A DNA stretch of 64,000 nucleotides from Mucilaginibacter ginsenosidivorax (GTDB lineage Bacteria; Bacteroidota; Bacteroidia; Sphingobacteriales; Sphingobacteriaceae), in contig NZ_CP042437.1 in the NCBI RefSeq assembly GCF_007971525.1, forward strand, positions 1,116,001 to 1,180,000. The letters run 5' to 3'. The translations under genes were made by a program, and so were the position numbers. Of this stretch, positions 28,892 through 37,727 are shown one piece after another. Within the stretch, counting starts at the first letter, position 1; each line of letters begins with the position of its first letter. The notes beneath the pieces were generated by a model. It saw nothing but the letters and a program-made list of their open reading frames with translations, was not told the DNA's origin and ran no database searches.

Positions 28892-30215
28892 AACTTTTCA
28901 CAATTACCGATGGTTTTATTTTGTTCCTGTCGATCAGTACCGACACTATACCGATCACCTCATTTACGTATTTTCGCACCCCGCCACCACCCGCCGGCCC
29001 ATTGGTATAAAGCGCTTCCACTTCTTCACCTATAATCGCTGCCTGATCAGCTGTGGCACCCTTTCCGGCTACTCGCAAACGTACTTCATAAGGCTGACAG
29101 TCATTTGCAAGCGAAGAAGGATGAACCGATGTATGGCCGATATAGTCGGTCCTTAAATCAGGAAATTGGCTTTTTAATCGTTGCTGAATAATTTCACCTG
29201 CTAAATGCGCCCTTTCTCGTGCTCCTGCCCCCGCATAAGTGATCTCCCCTTCGCCGGTAAAGCCTGCCTTGTACCCAATGCTGACTTTCAAGGTGGATGG
29301 CTTTTTATTGCCGCTGCCGCCGGTTACCTTAATACGATTTTTTCCATCCTGTTTCAAGAATACCGTGGTGAAATCTGCTGATACGTCAGGCGTCAGGTAT
29401 TGATGAGGATTTGTTACTTCATACAACAGTTGTTCTTTAACAGTCGCTAAGGTTATATTGCCTCCCGTCTCATTTACTTTGCTTATAGTTGCACTGCCGT
29501 CCGGCCAAACATCTGCAAAAGGATGACCCAATGTACTCATATTCTCGATTGGCTTTTTAACCGGATCGGCAAAATAACCACCTGTAATTTGCCCCGCACA
29601 TTCCATCAGGTGCCCGGTCACCGTTGCTTTGGCAATTATATCCACATCATCCAAAGACCAGCCGAACTCATGTACCAGTGGCGCGACAAATAACGATGGA
29701 TCGGCAACACGCCCGGTTATGATAATATCGGCGCCTGTTTCCAGCGCCGGTAAAATAGCATCCGCACCTAAATAGGCATTGGCTGAAATGACTTGTCCTG
29801 ACTCGGAAATAGGCTTACCTGTTTCCATAGCGATCTCATCGCCGCTGATAGATTTCAAAACATCATCACCAGTAACTGCCGCTACTTTGATGGAGATGCC
29901 TTGTCTTTTTGCTATTTCAATAATTTTCCCTGCTGCCGCGACCGGATTTGCCGCCCCCATATTGGTGATGAGGCGGATTTTATTTTTTTTAAGCAAGGGC
30001 AACAGCAACGTTATGCGTCGTTCCAGCAGCGGATCATACCCTTGCGCCGGGTCTGTCGCTTTCCTTTTTTGAGCTAACGCGATGGTACGCTCGGCCAGGC
30101 ACTCCAGCACCAGGTAATCCAAATCACCCTTTTCGGCTAAAATCACGGCGGGTTCGAGCCGGTCCCCCGAAAAACCTGCACCACAACCAATACGGACTTT
30201 ATCTCTCTGTTTCAT
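28881..30215 (-). CDS. AtuA-family protein (DUF1446)
   Basis: 444 residues, full length for the DUF1446/AtuA family named after the acyclic terpene utilization cluster of Pseudomonas. Features seen: GCGAGFSGDRLEPAV at the N-terminus, LVLECLAERTIALAQ, TNMGAANPVAAAGK, ADIIITGRVADPSLF, and GHLMECAGQITGGYF near the middle. These glycine- and acid-rich loops are diagnostic. The start codon directly abuts the transporter stop. No terpene-specific carboxylase (AtuC/AtuF) or citronellol genes are present, so the terpene name should not be taken as function. The context (a citrate-type transporter and two esterases) suggests catabolism of an ester-linked carboxylic acid, as inference. Confidence 0.88.
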   Translation of the reverse strand: MKQRDKVRIGCGAGFSGDRLEPAVILAEKGDLDYLVLECLAERTIALAQKRKATDPAQGYDPLLERRITLLLPLLKKNKIRLITNMGAANPVAAAGKIIEIAKRQGISIKVAAVTGDDVLKSISGDEIAMETGKPISESGQVISANAYLGADAILPALETGADIIITGRVADPSLFVAPLVHEFGWSLDDVDIIAKATVTGHLMECAGQITGGYFADPVKKPIENMSTLGHPFADVWPDGSATISKVNETGGNITLATVKEQLLYEVTNPHQYLTPDVSADFTTVFLKQDGKNRIKVTGGSGNKKPSTLKVSIGYKAGFTGEGEITYAGAGARERAHLAGEIIQQRLKSQFPDLRTDYIGHTSVHPSSLANDCQPYEVRLRVAGKGATADQAAIIGEEVEALYTNGPAGGGGVRKYVNEVIGIVSVLIDRNKIKPSVIVKSYGH

Positions 30216-31514
30216 TTATAATATGCTTATCGCCCCAAATGCTATTGCTATTATTGTCATGATTATAGTGGTACCGAAAGCCCATTTAAAAGTGAATTTC
30301 TGGTGATCCGACAATTCAACTTCCGACAATCCTACCAAAACAAATGTTGAGGCAGTCAATGGACTTAACGGGAAACCTGTTGTCATCTGCCCTAAAATTG
30401 CCGCCCGGCCAATTTCTATGGAATTTATGCCATAATGGGTAGCCGCGGTTTTTAAAACCGGGATTACGCCAAAATAATAGGCATCGGGGGTAAAAACCAA
30501 ACTCAATGGCATACTGGTGACGCCGACCAATGCCGGCAAATAACCCGCATGCTCTTTGGGAATGATGGAAACCATCGATAATGCCATAGCGTCGATCATT
30601 TTGGTTCCGGTGAGTATACCGGAAAATACCCCGGCTGCAAAAACGATGATAGAAACCGAAAACACGTTGGCTGCATGTGCCTGTATCCTTTTTCTTTGTT
30701 CGGCCTGCGAGGGATAGTTAACCAGTATCGCTACGGCAAAACCGATAATGAATAAAGCCGATGGGGGCGCCAGCGACAAAATAAGCGCTGCGATCAAAAT
30801 AATGGTCAGAACCGCGTTGAACCAGAACAAAGCCGGACGGCGGCTTTCTTTTTGTTCATCAGAAAGTTCCTGTTGGTGATTATAATCCAGCTGAACAACG
30901 CCTAAACGCTTACGCTCTTTTTTGCCAAGCCAAAATGCCACAAATAACACCCAAAGTATCCCTCCGATCATGGACGGCAGAATCGGAATTATCAAATGTG
31001 CAGGGTCGGTTTTCATCACATTTAAAGCCCTGGCTACAGTGCCCGACCAGGGCACCAAATGCATAACGCCCGCACTGAGCGCGACGATGCAGGGGAGTAT
31101 CAGCTTATTCATTCCCAACTTTTTGTAAATAGGGAATAAAGCAGTGATGGTGATCATAAAAGTGGCCGTACCGTCTCCATCCAGGTGAACTAGCATAGCC
31201 AAAATAGCGGTTCCCAGGGTAATTTTCAACGGATCGCCTTTGGCAAGGTTAATAATGCCCCTGATCACCGGGTCAAATAACCCAGCATCGATCATCAGGC
31301 TAAAGTATAATACGGCAAAAACCAACAGGATGCCTGTTGGTGCTACCTGTTTGATCCCGCCCAGTACCATTTCACCTGTCTCTTTCGCCCCAAAGCCACC
31401 GATCAATGCAAATAAAACCGGTACCAGGATTAAAGAAAGCAACACAGATAATCGCTTCGTCAGGATCAATCCCAAAAAGACGCAGATAGTCAAAAAGCCG
31501 AACAGTGATAACAT
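30216..31514 (-). CDS. CitMHS-family citrate/carboxylate transporter
   Basis: 432 residues and about 12 hydrophobic segments. CitMHS signatures are clear: LILVPVLFALIGGFG, IKQVAPTGILLVFAVLYF, MIDAGLFDPVIRGII and HLDGDGTATFMITITAL. The family imports metal-citrate or related carboxylates with protons across the inner membrane. It begins 3 bp after the esterase stop and its own stop abuts the AtuA start, so it is firmly within the operon. The conserved LDGDGT loop is intact. Substrate specificity cannot be read from sequence. The neighbours suggest it takes up an acid released by the two secreted esterases. Confidence 0.9.
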   Translation of the reverse strand: MLSLFGFLTICVFLGLILTKRLSVLLSLILVPVLFALIGGFGAKETGEMVLGGIKQVAPTGILLVFAVLYFSLMIDAGLFDPVIRGIINLAKGDPLKITLGTAILAMLVHLDGDGTATFMITITALFPIYKKLGMNKLILPCIVALSAGVMHLVPWSGTVARALNVMKTDPAHLIIPILPSMIGGILWVLFVAFWLGKKERKRLGVVQLDYNHQQELSDEQKESRRPALFWFNAVLTIILIAALILSLAPPSALFIIGFAVAILVNYPSQAEQRKRIQAHAANVFSVSIIVFAAGVFSGILTGTKMIDAMALSMVSIIPKEHAGYLPALVGVTSMPLSLVFTPDAYYFGVIPVLKTAATHYGINSIEIGRAAILGQMTTGFPLSPLTASTFVLVGLSEVELSDHQKFTFKWAFGTTIIMTIIAIAFGAISIL

Positions 31515-31517
31515 GGA

Positions 31518-32381
31518 TTAGAGCATTACGCCATTGGCCTTTAAGCGTTTACTAAAATACAAAACCTGGTAAGGCAAGGCATCCTGCCAGAATTCCCAGG
31601 TATGGCCGCCCGGTCGTTCTGTATAGTCATGCAGGGTATGGTTATATACCAGGCGCCGGTGCAATTCGCGGTTGGGTTCAAGCAGAAAATCCTCTACCCC
31701 GATATCCATTACGATGGGCAATCCGTTTTTTCTGATTTGATCAGCCATATTTACCACAGAATAAGGCAGGTAACTATCCGGCGTCATCGGCCCCATTATT
31801 TTATCCAGAAACTTTGTAAGACCATTAAACCGTTCCGGGGTCAGGTTCCAGGTGGTCATATTCGGGTCGAGCGCCCCGCTCATGCTGCCGGCAGCCGCGA
31901 ACAAATCGGGATGGCTTGTAGAAAGGTAAAGCGAACCATAGCCGCCCATCGACAGGCCCGTGATCACCCGGCCTTTTTTATCTTTCATAGTGCGGTACTT
32001 GCTATCGATAAACGGTATGACCTCTTTTATAATATAGGTTTCAAATTTGCTGTTTGGATCAACCGGGCTATCGATATAATAACTGAATATTTCTCCTTCT
32101 GGCATTACAATAATCATATTGTATTGGTCGGCCAGGTTACGCACCAGCATTTTATCAGGCGTTTTGTTCAGCCAGTCGTTGAAATGCCCAAAGCCGCCGT
32201 GCAACAAGTAAAGTACCGGGAAATTCTTTTTTGCTTTGTAATAACTATCCGGGAACGCGATAGCAGCCTTGTAGGTTTTATTCATGGCCGCGCTCGGTAT
32301 CTCAACGGTATCCACCTTTGAAGCATAGCATAAGGGGCTGCAAAGCATGGCGAGCGCAAAAACATAGCAGAGTCTTCTCAT
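31518..32381 (-). CDS. Secreted alpha/beta-hydrolase esterase (esterase D-like)
   Basis: 287 residues with a signal peptide (VFALAMLCSPLCYA). The alpha/beta-hydrolase fold is of the putative-esterase family that includes feruloyl and acetyl-xylan esterases: LYLLHGGFGHFNDW oxyanion region, nucleophile Ser144 in GLSMGGYGS, candidate acid Asp in DIGVEDFLLEPN and His in RPGGHTWEFW. The Ser-Asp-His triad is complete. It is second in the operon, 12 bp after the carboxylesterase and 3 bp before the transporter. Members of this group often deacylate plant polysaccharides, which would link this operon to the nearby PUL; that is an inference from family and neighbourhood. Confidence 0.88.
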   Translation of the reverse strand: MRRLCYVFALAMLCSPLCYASKVDTVEIPSAAMNKTYKAAIAFPDSYYKAKKNFPVLYLLHGGFGHFNDWLNKTPDKMLVRNLADQYNMIIVMPEGEIFSYYIDSPVDPNSKFETYIIKEVIPFIDSKYRTMKDKKGRVITGLSMGGYGSLYLSTSHPDLFAAAGSMSGALDPNMTTWNLTPERFNGLTKFLDKIMGPMTPDSYLPYSVVNMADQIRKNGLPIVMDIGVEDFLLEPNRELHRRLVYNHTLHDYTERPGGHTWEFWQDALPYQVLYFSKRLKANGVML

Positions 32382-32393
32382 CGTTAATACTTT

Positions 32394-34016
32394 TTATTGT
32401 TTTTTTGGAGCGTTGACTATTTTAAGCAGTTCGGCATCCGGGTGATCACGCATTTCACATTTGTTATCCAGGATCATCGTCGCGCCATTTGCAGACGTAT
32501 AGGCGGGCCATTTTGGCAAACCTGGCGTATTGGGATTACCACTCCGGGCAAAACTGATCCAGGCACTGCTTATTTTCGAGGCAAGTGCAAAGGCATCCTT
32601 GCCACCGCCTGTCATTTCCTCGCAGCGGCGTATATTATCAAACTGAAAAGCGATATCCATGCAATGCATCGCTTTGTACCTGCCATCGTTTACCGGAGAC
32701 TGCCAGGTAAACAGGTACATGTAAACCGGTGCCGCACCACTTAACCCGGATTTTTGATCGGCTTGTTTGATGGCTAATGAGCGAAAACCGAATTCGATAT
32801 CATTGTATTCAAACGGTTTGCTGGTATTTGGGTAAGCTTGCTTCACCGCAGCCATATAAGCGTCGGTCTGGTCGCCATATTTTTTCTGTAAAATAACTTT
32901 CACATCTTCTATGGTCTGGCCCTTTGGGGTCGGCGCGAAAGCTGCAAACTCATTTTTAGTGGTACCCACCAGTAGCGGTATATTTTTTGAAAGGTCCATG
33001 GCGGCCTGATCGGTCGGCTGATTAGGGAACATATCGCTATCCAGTACCGCGTTCCAGCCCACGTTTGCCGGTTTTCCTTCTTTTCTCAACGCTCCTCCTA
33101 CTTTTCTTAGCGCCCTGTTGCCGGCAGCATTCAATTGATAATAGGGTATTTTTTGCAAAGAGTCAACCTGGGATGCCTGTAAATGTAATTCATCCAGCAA
33201 AGCTGCCGCAACCCGTTGCGAAATGGATTTATCCGTAAAGGAAGTGATATAACTGCCGCTTTCTACGATGGCTTTGTTAAATAGCCCTTTTGCCTTCGGC
33301 GTATTCATCATACAGGTCACCTTTCCGCCGCCGCCCGACTGCCCGAATATCGTGACGTTATCCGGGTCGCCGCCAAATTGCGCGATGTTGTCTTTCACCC
33401 ATTGCAAAGCCGCAACGATATCAGCCAGACCGGCATTTCCAGAGTTTTTATATTTATCTCCATAAGCAGAGAGGTCCAGGAAACCCAGGACATTCAACCG
33501 GTGATTTATTGAAACAAGTACAACGTCCCCTTTCTTAGCCAGGTTCTCCCCGTCATAGGATGGCAATTCAATAGACGAGCCGGCCGTAAAGCCGCCGCCA
33601 TGCAGCCACACCATCACAGGGCGTTTTCTACCATCGTTTAATTTTTGCGTCCATACATTCAATGTCTGGCAATGCTCGTTGGCATATCCCAGATCGTGGT
33701 TAAAAGCAAATTCAAATGCATCGTTTACAGTCGTTGTCGGATCAGTCGGGCAAACCGGGCCGTAGGTCATTGAGCTCCGCTCGTCATTCCAGGCTTTGGG
33801 TTTGCGTGGAGCCGTAAAACGGTCAGCTTCCGCATAGGGGATTCCTTTAAAGGTGAAAATTCCATTATGAACATAGCCCCTGACTTTTCCGTTATCAGTC
33901 GAAGTGACCGCAATACCTTCACCGGCTTTTATAGGATCGTTACTTTGGCAAAATGCAGAAATGTTATAAAAGCAAATTGCCAACATAAGTAGAAATGTTG
34001 TTTTTCTTTTCATCAT
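32394..34016 (-). CDS. Type-B carboxylesterase, secreted
   Basis: About 540 residues. The frame runs further upstream, but ATG 34016 (or 34013) gives a proper signal peptide (FLLMLAICFYNISAFCQ) and lies 22 bp from a perfect -7 box. Carboxylesterase type-B family: oxyanion loop WLHGGGFTAGS, nucleophile Ser227 in FGQSGGGGK, candidate acid Glu in GTTKNEFAAF and His in ALHCMDIAF-like MHCMDIAFQF. The nucleophile elbow reads GQSGGG where most members have GESAGG, a mild variation. It hydrolyses carboxylic esters of unknown type in the periplasm or outside. It is first in the five-gene operon with the second esterase, CitMHS transporter and AtuA pair. Confidence 0.88.
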   Translation of the reverse strand: MMKRKTTFLLMLAICFYNISAFCQSNDPIKAGEGIAVTSTDNGKVRGYVHNGIFTFKGIPYAEADRFTAPRKPKAWNDERSSMTYGPVCPTDPTTTVNDAFEFAFNHDLGYANEHCQTLNVWTQKLNDGRKRPVMVWLHGGGFTAGSSIELPSYDGENLAKKGDVVLVSINHRLNVLGFLDLSAYGDKYKNSGNAGLADIVAALQWVKDNIAQFGGDPDNVTIFGQSGGGGKVTCMMNTPKAKGLFNKAIVESGSYITSFTDKSISQRVAAALLDELHLQASQVDSLQKIPYYQLNAAGNRALRKVGGALRKEGKPANVGWNAVLDSDMFPNQPTDQAAMDLSKNIPLLVGTTKNEFAAFAPTPKGQTIEDVKVILQKKYGDQTDAYMAAVKQAYPNTSKPFEYNDIEFGFRSLAIKQADQKSGLSGAAPVYMYLFTWQSPVNDGRYKAMHCMDIAFQFDNIRRCEEMTGGGKDAFALASKISSAWISFARSGNPNTPGLPKWPAYTSANGATMILDNKCEMRDHPDAELLKIVNAPKKQ

Positions 34017-34037
34017 AATTGGTTTTATCAGGAATGA

Positions 34038-34045
34038 CAAATCTA
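34038..34045 (-). promoter_or_regulatory. -7 box of the esterase-CitMHS-AtuA operon
   Basis: On the minus strand this reads TAGATTTG, a perfect TAnnTTTG element, 21 bp before the carboxylesterase start codon. No clear TTTG -33 element was found. Confidence 0.6.
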
Positions 34046-34145
34046 TATTTACATCTTCAATTCCATCTTTTTTTAGATTGCTGAATTGTATATAAATTTA
34101 TCGCTTGATTTCCGAAACGTTTCCGAAACCGGGAGCAAACCTGAA

Positions 34146-35369
34146 ATGCCTAAAAATCATATGAAGCTCAAAACGGGAAAGGACGAAATTGTATACCTGC
34201 TGACAAAGGTAGTGCTGAAATACGAGGCAGCAACCGGCCAGGGTATTAAACGAAATACGAACAGAAAGAATTATGAAGACCTGGCGCGCATGTTAAGCGA
34301 GATCAGTAACGGCCTTCCCAATACCAGTGAAACGCTTTTCCATAATTATTATCCGCCGGGTGAAAACAATGCGTCTGCCGTTTACCCATTCCGCAAATAT
34401 GACATAACCGGCGGTCAGCTAAAAGATGCTATTAATGGGATCGTGTCGAACCCGCGCCCATTTTTGGTTGATGCTTGTTACATTTATTTATATGGACAGG
34501 GTAGAAAGGGTTTTGCACAAAAACCAGTTGATGCAGGGTTAGTGGATGAGCCGGCAGCTGTTGAAGTGCCAATCGTTGATGTGCTTCCTATAAAGAGCAG
34601 TATATTATTGCTGTCCAAAAAGATTAAAACATATCGGGCAATTGTAATCCTGCTTTGTTTTATTTTATTAGCTGGAGGGATTTTTTGGGCTGAAGAAAAT
34701 TCAAAGGAAAAAAAGCTCTTCCGTGATTTAAGCATTTTGCCCTACCAGCCCTCAAGCGCCGAGATCGACAGCCTGGAGGGAATTTGGCTGTGCTATACCG
34801 GCTCGCCGCAGGCCCGGACGTATGATGCCGGACGATTCCATAAAATTGTTTCTAATATCATGGATGTGAAATACCAGGATGGTTACTTCAAATTCATCCG
34901 TTACGGGTCTAATTTCGAACATGCAGGCTATATGCAGTTTGAGGCACCTTGGCTCGTTTCCATTCATTCGCACGTCGTTAACGCCCGGGATAGCATCGAG
35001 TCGCCTAAACTATCATTGATGCGTTTGGATGAAGGCAGGCCTTATGTGGATGTCATATCTGCTTCCTGGAACTTTGATCAGGGAAAAAAAAACAGGATCA
35101 TCGGTATACGGGAACTTTTCATCAAACAAGGCAAAAGGGGACGGATAGAGGAGATTATAAATACGCCGCAAAACGCAGCTTGTAGTTGTAAAATAATTAA
35201 ATGGCAATCACCCGGCAATGCAGTTCGTTTTTTTTATTTGAAAAATGAACTGCTGGATACGATTGGAGATAAAAGATTGAAACAAACACTCGATGAGAAA
35301 AGTATTTTACTTTCTCGGCCCGGTGATACATCCTTATTGCTGCCTAAACATTTTACTAATACGCATTGA
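34146..35369 (+). CDS. Single-pass membrane protein of unknown function
   Basis: 407 residues from the ATG at 34146; the frame extends 20 codons upstream to a TTG, and another ATG lies at 34161. The N-terminal cytoplasmic part (about 1-165) has an alpha-helical stretch (DEIVYLLTKVVLKYEAATGQ, RKNYEDLARMLSEI) of the kind seen in small regulatory modules. One membrane segment (about 175-195, IVILLCFILLAGGIFW) is followed by a roughly 210-residue extracytoplasmic part with a possible beta-rich domain (GIWLCYTGSP, AAWLVSI-like APWLVSIHSH). I do not recognise the family. It diverges from the esterase operon across 130 bp and has no partner downstream before the IS. Composition is similar to its neighbours. 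Confidence 0.65.
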   Translation: MPKNHMKLKTGKDEIVYLLTKVVLKYEAATGQGIKRNTNRKNYEDLARMLSEISNGLPNTSETLFHNYYPPGENNASAVYPFRKYDITGGQLKDAINGIVSNPRPFLVDACYIYLYGQGRKGFAQKPVDAGLVDEPAAVEVPIVDVLPIKSSILLLSKKIKTYRAIVILLCFILLAGGIFWAEENSKEKKLFRDLSILPYQPSSAEIDSLEGIWLCYTGSPQARTYDAGRFHKIVSNIMDVKYQDGYFKFIRYGSNFEHAGYMQFEAPWLVSIHSHVVNARDSIESPKLSLMRLDEGRPYVDVISASWNFDQGKKNRIIGIRELFIKQGKRGRIEEIINTPQNAACSCKIIKWQSPGNAVRFFYLKNELLDTIGDKRLKQTLDEKSILLSRPGDTSLLLPKHFTNTH

Positions 35370-35570
35370 GGCATTATTCGAATTATGAATGTCTTGGCTG
35401 CTGATCTGTAATAACGAGGCAATCTCGAGTCAGTTAATTTTTTCTCAACGCTAGGTTGAAAGCTTCCCCAAACCTAGGCTCGAACCGTTGTTAAATATGA
35501 GAGAAAACTTGTAAATCTTTTACCAAGCGGTTCGATTTTAGTCCGATTAGGGCTGGTTTAACCTAACTAG

Positions 35571-37031
35571 TCAGTCCTTAAAAAGAATTTAACTAATTGA
35601 CTTTCAATACATTGTTGATAAAATACGATATAATAATTTGCAGGTTTTTCCGATATTGCTATCAAAAGCTTGCAAATAATTATGCTTAATAAGCCGATAA
35701 ACATTAGTCAATTGAGTTTTTTACAACCAGGTTTAAAGGAACAGTTATCAAATAAACATCCGCTATACATTTTAGCTGACCAGATAAATTGGAAGCTATT
35801 TGAAGAAGCATTTAGGAAACACTATCGGGAAGACTTTGGCCGGCCGGCCAAGCCGATACGGCTGATGGTGGGGCTGCTGATGCTGAAGCACATCCGCAAC
35901 CTGAGCGATGAAAGCGTAGTGGAGCAGTGGGCTGAAAATGGTTATTATCAATACTTTAGCGGGGAGGTAATCTTTACAGCAAAAGATCCCTGTGAAGCGT
36001 CCGAATTGGTGCATTTTCGTAACCGGATCGGTGCCGAAGGCGTGGAACTGATCCTGAAGGAAAGCATCCGCGTCAATGGCAAAGGAGGTAAAGAAGATAA
36101 GGGCAGCATCGATACCACGGTACAGGAGAAGAATATTACCTATCCTACCGATAGCAAGCTGCACCGGAGGATCATTAAAAAGTGTGTAGGTATAGCCGAA
36201 AAAGAAGGTATAGTACTTCGCCAAAGCTATACCCGTACCTTGAAGAAACTGGGTGTTGATCAACGGTTCAGGAACCATCCGAAAAATGGTGCAAAGGCAC
36301 GCAAGGCTGATAAAAAAGTAAAAACGATAGCCGGCACGCTGGTAAGAGAGTTACAAAGAAAATTACCGGCCGAAAGCTACAAAACAGAGCTGGACCTCTT
36401 TGATCGGGTACTCCGTCAAAAACGACAGGATAAGAACAAGGTTTATAGCCTTCATGAGCCGGAAGTACTATGCATCAGCAAAGGGAAAGAACATAAAAAA
36501 TATGAGTTCGGCAGTAAGGTATCTATCACCGTTACCCAAAACAGCGGTGTGATCATAGGGGCGCTGAACATAGTCGGGAATGATTACGATGGCCATACGC
36601 TGGATGCCGCCCTGGAGCAACAGCAAAGACTTACCTGCCATAAACTCAAAGAAGCTTTTGTTGACCGCGGCTACAGGGGAAGAAAAGAGGTACTTGGAAC
36701 CACTATCCATACACCCAAAACCTTCAGCAGCAAACTATCGAACTACCGGAAAGCCAAATTGAAGAAAGGATTTACCAAAAGAGCGGCCATTGAGCCTAAA
36801 ATCGGTCACCTGAAAGCAGATCACCGACTAAGCCGTAACTTTTACAAAGGAATCAAAGGAGATAACATCAATGTGATGCTGGCCGCCGCCGCAATGAACT
36901 TCAAAAGGATGATGAATATCTGGAAAGATAATCTTGCCGCCTTATTTACGTGCTTAAATCAGATGATTTCACAAATGCTCAAAGCAACTCAAATAACTAT
37001 GATAGGTAATTATTGACTTTTTAAGGTTCGA
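35571..37031 (+). mobile_element. IS5-like insertion sequence
   Basis: A 1461-bp element with one transposase gene. Terminal inverted repeats are imperfect 15-mers: TCAGTCCTTAAAAAG at the left end and, on the opposite strand at the right end, TCGAACCTTAAAAAG (12 of 15 identical). The bases just outside are CTAG on the left and CTAA on the right. IS5 elements duplicate a 4-bp YTAR target, so these fit but do not match each other exactly. The element lies in gene-free accessory DNA between the membrane protein and a tRNA fragment. Confidence 0.75.
35682..37016 (+). CDS. IS5-family DDE transposase
   Basis: 444 residues from the ATG at 35682; a TTG four codons earlier is also in frame. The N-terminal DUF772-type domain is visible (KHYREDFGRPAKPIRLMVGL, LKHIRNLSDESVVEQW, PCEASELVHFRNRIG). 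The DDE catalytic residues appear as Asp144 (GSIDTTVQEKN), Asp328 (AFVDRGYRG) and Glu371 (AAIEPKIGHLKADH). The reading frame has no stop or frameshift, so the element may still be active. The transposase cuts the element at its inverted ends and inserts it elsewhere. The gene fills nearly the whole IS. Confidence 0.92.
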   Translation: MLNKPINISQLSFLQPGLKEQLSNKHPLYILADQINWKLFEEAFRKHYREDFGRPAKPIRLMVGLLMLKHIRNLSDESVVEQWAENGYYQYFSGEVIFTAKDPCEASELVHFRNRIGAEGVELILKESIRVNGKGGKEDKGSIDTTVQEKNITYPTDSKLHRRIIKKCVGIAEKEGIVLRQSYTRTLKKLGVDQRFRNHPKNGAKARKADKKVKTIAGTLVRELQRKLPAESYKTELDLFDRVLRQKRQDKNKVYSLHEPEVLCISKGKEHKKYEFGSKVSITVTQNSGVIIGALNIVGNDYDGHTLDAALEQQQRLTCHKLKEAFVDRGYRGRKEVLGTTIHTPKTFSSKLSNYRKAKLKKGFTKRAAIEPKIGHLKADHRLSRNFYKGIKGDNINVMLAAAAMNFKRMMNIWKDNLAALFTCLNQMISQMLKATQITMIGNY

Positions 37032-37544
37032 CTAACTATAAGGATTTAGCCGAATAGGACTCGAACTAAAAATTTAGAATTATTGTTTATTAAATTGCGG
37101 AATAGCAAATAGATTGGATATTCCGGAAGGTGTGACCAGGCTATTCCGCGCCTCATGCAGATTTGGTTGCGCCATTGGTATCTGATATTGTTGAAAGGAT
37201 TATCATTGCTTTTAACAATAACCTGAAAGATGAAGATTTAGGAAACACTGAAACAAGAAGAAGAGGCCGTTAATGGATACCTAAAACGATAAGGTATATA
37301 TATACCGACATTTATTTAGTTGTCTTAACAGATATTTATCCATATACATCGTGTAATAATCATGGGTAAATGTGCTAAAAACCCTTTAAAAATGCAGTAT
37401 TAGTAGGTAGACTAAATGTTGGATGAGTTCGTTAATTGTAGCCATACTGACGAAATCCATTGTAAAACATTTGTAAAACATTTTCGTCAATTTGGGCAGT
37501 TTTTCGTCTTAAACACAACGCATCAGCTTTCAAAAGACGAACAT
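37032..37544. other. Decayed accessory DNA with no intact gene
   Basis: No supported gene. A 45-codon open stretch at 37136-37273 has coding-like composition (DIVERIIIAFNNNLKDEDLG, ending TRRRGR) with no start codon, preceded by an in-frame stop, and may be the tail of a lost gene. The words TTCGAGTCC (37057-37066 on the minus strand) and TTGTAAAACAT repeated at 37458-37482 are the only other structure seen. Confidence 0.4.
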
Positions 37545-37576
37545 TATTTTTTATCGAAAATCTGCCCTGAGGACAT

Positions 37577-37612
37577 AAAAAAAGCCCTTTTACTGCTGTA
37601 AAAAGGCTTTTT
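37577..37612 (-). terminator. Terminator hairpin downstream of the tRNA fragment
   Basis: A-rich/T-rich stem of about 15 bp with a 4-nt loop, in the position expected for the terminator of a minus-strand tRNA gene whose 3' end lies at 37617. Confidence 0.65.
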
Positions 37613-37616
37613 AGAA

Positions 37617-37640
37617 GGGGGCCGAGACGGGGCTCGAACC
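37617..37640 (-). pseudogene. 3' end of a truncated tRNA gene
   Basis: On the minus strand the bases read GGTTCGAGCCCCGTCTCGG then CCCCC, which looks like the T-loop (TTCGAGC), the 3' T-stem and the acceptor strand of a tRNA, directly followed by a terminator. The 5' part of the tRNA is absent: upstream bases are AT-rich and cannot pair with the T-stem. Such 3' fragments are left at one end of elements that integrate into tRNA genes. The isoacceptor is not identifiable and it is not tRNA-Ser(GCU). Confidence 0.55.
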
Positions 37641-37727
37641 ATTTATTTATGAAGGTAACGTCTGAATTTTTCAGACATATAAACTAAGTCTATAATATTT
37701 CGTTTATTAAAAACGTATTGTAGTTTT

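Larger units (their letters stand above)
37545..37640. repeat. Copy B of terminator-plus-tRNA-end sequence
   Basis: Aligns with 18329-18403 at roughly 75 percent over 75 bp. It includes the hairpin at 37577-37612 (stem AAAAAGCCCTTTTAC / GTAAAAAGGCTTTTT, one mismatch) and runs into a tRNA 3' fragment. Confidence 0.6.

Noticed and set aside
34086..34145. TTG start of the unknown membrane protein
   Set aside because: A methionine codon follows 20 codons later with equally good context; the first 20 residues add no feature.
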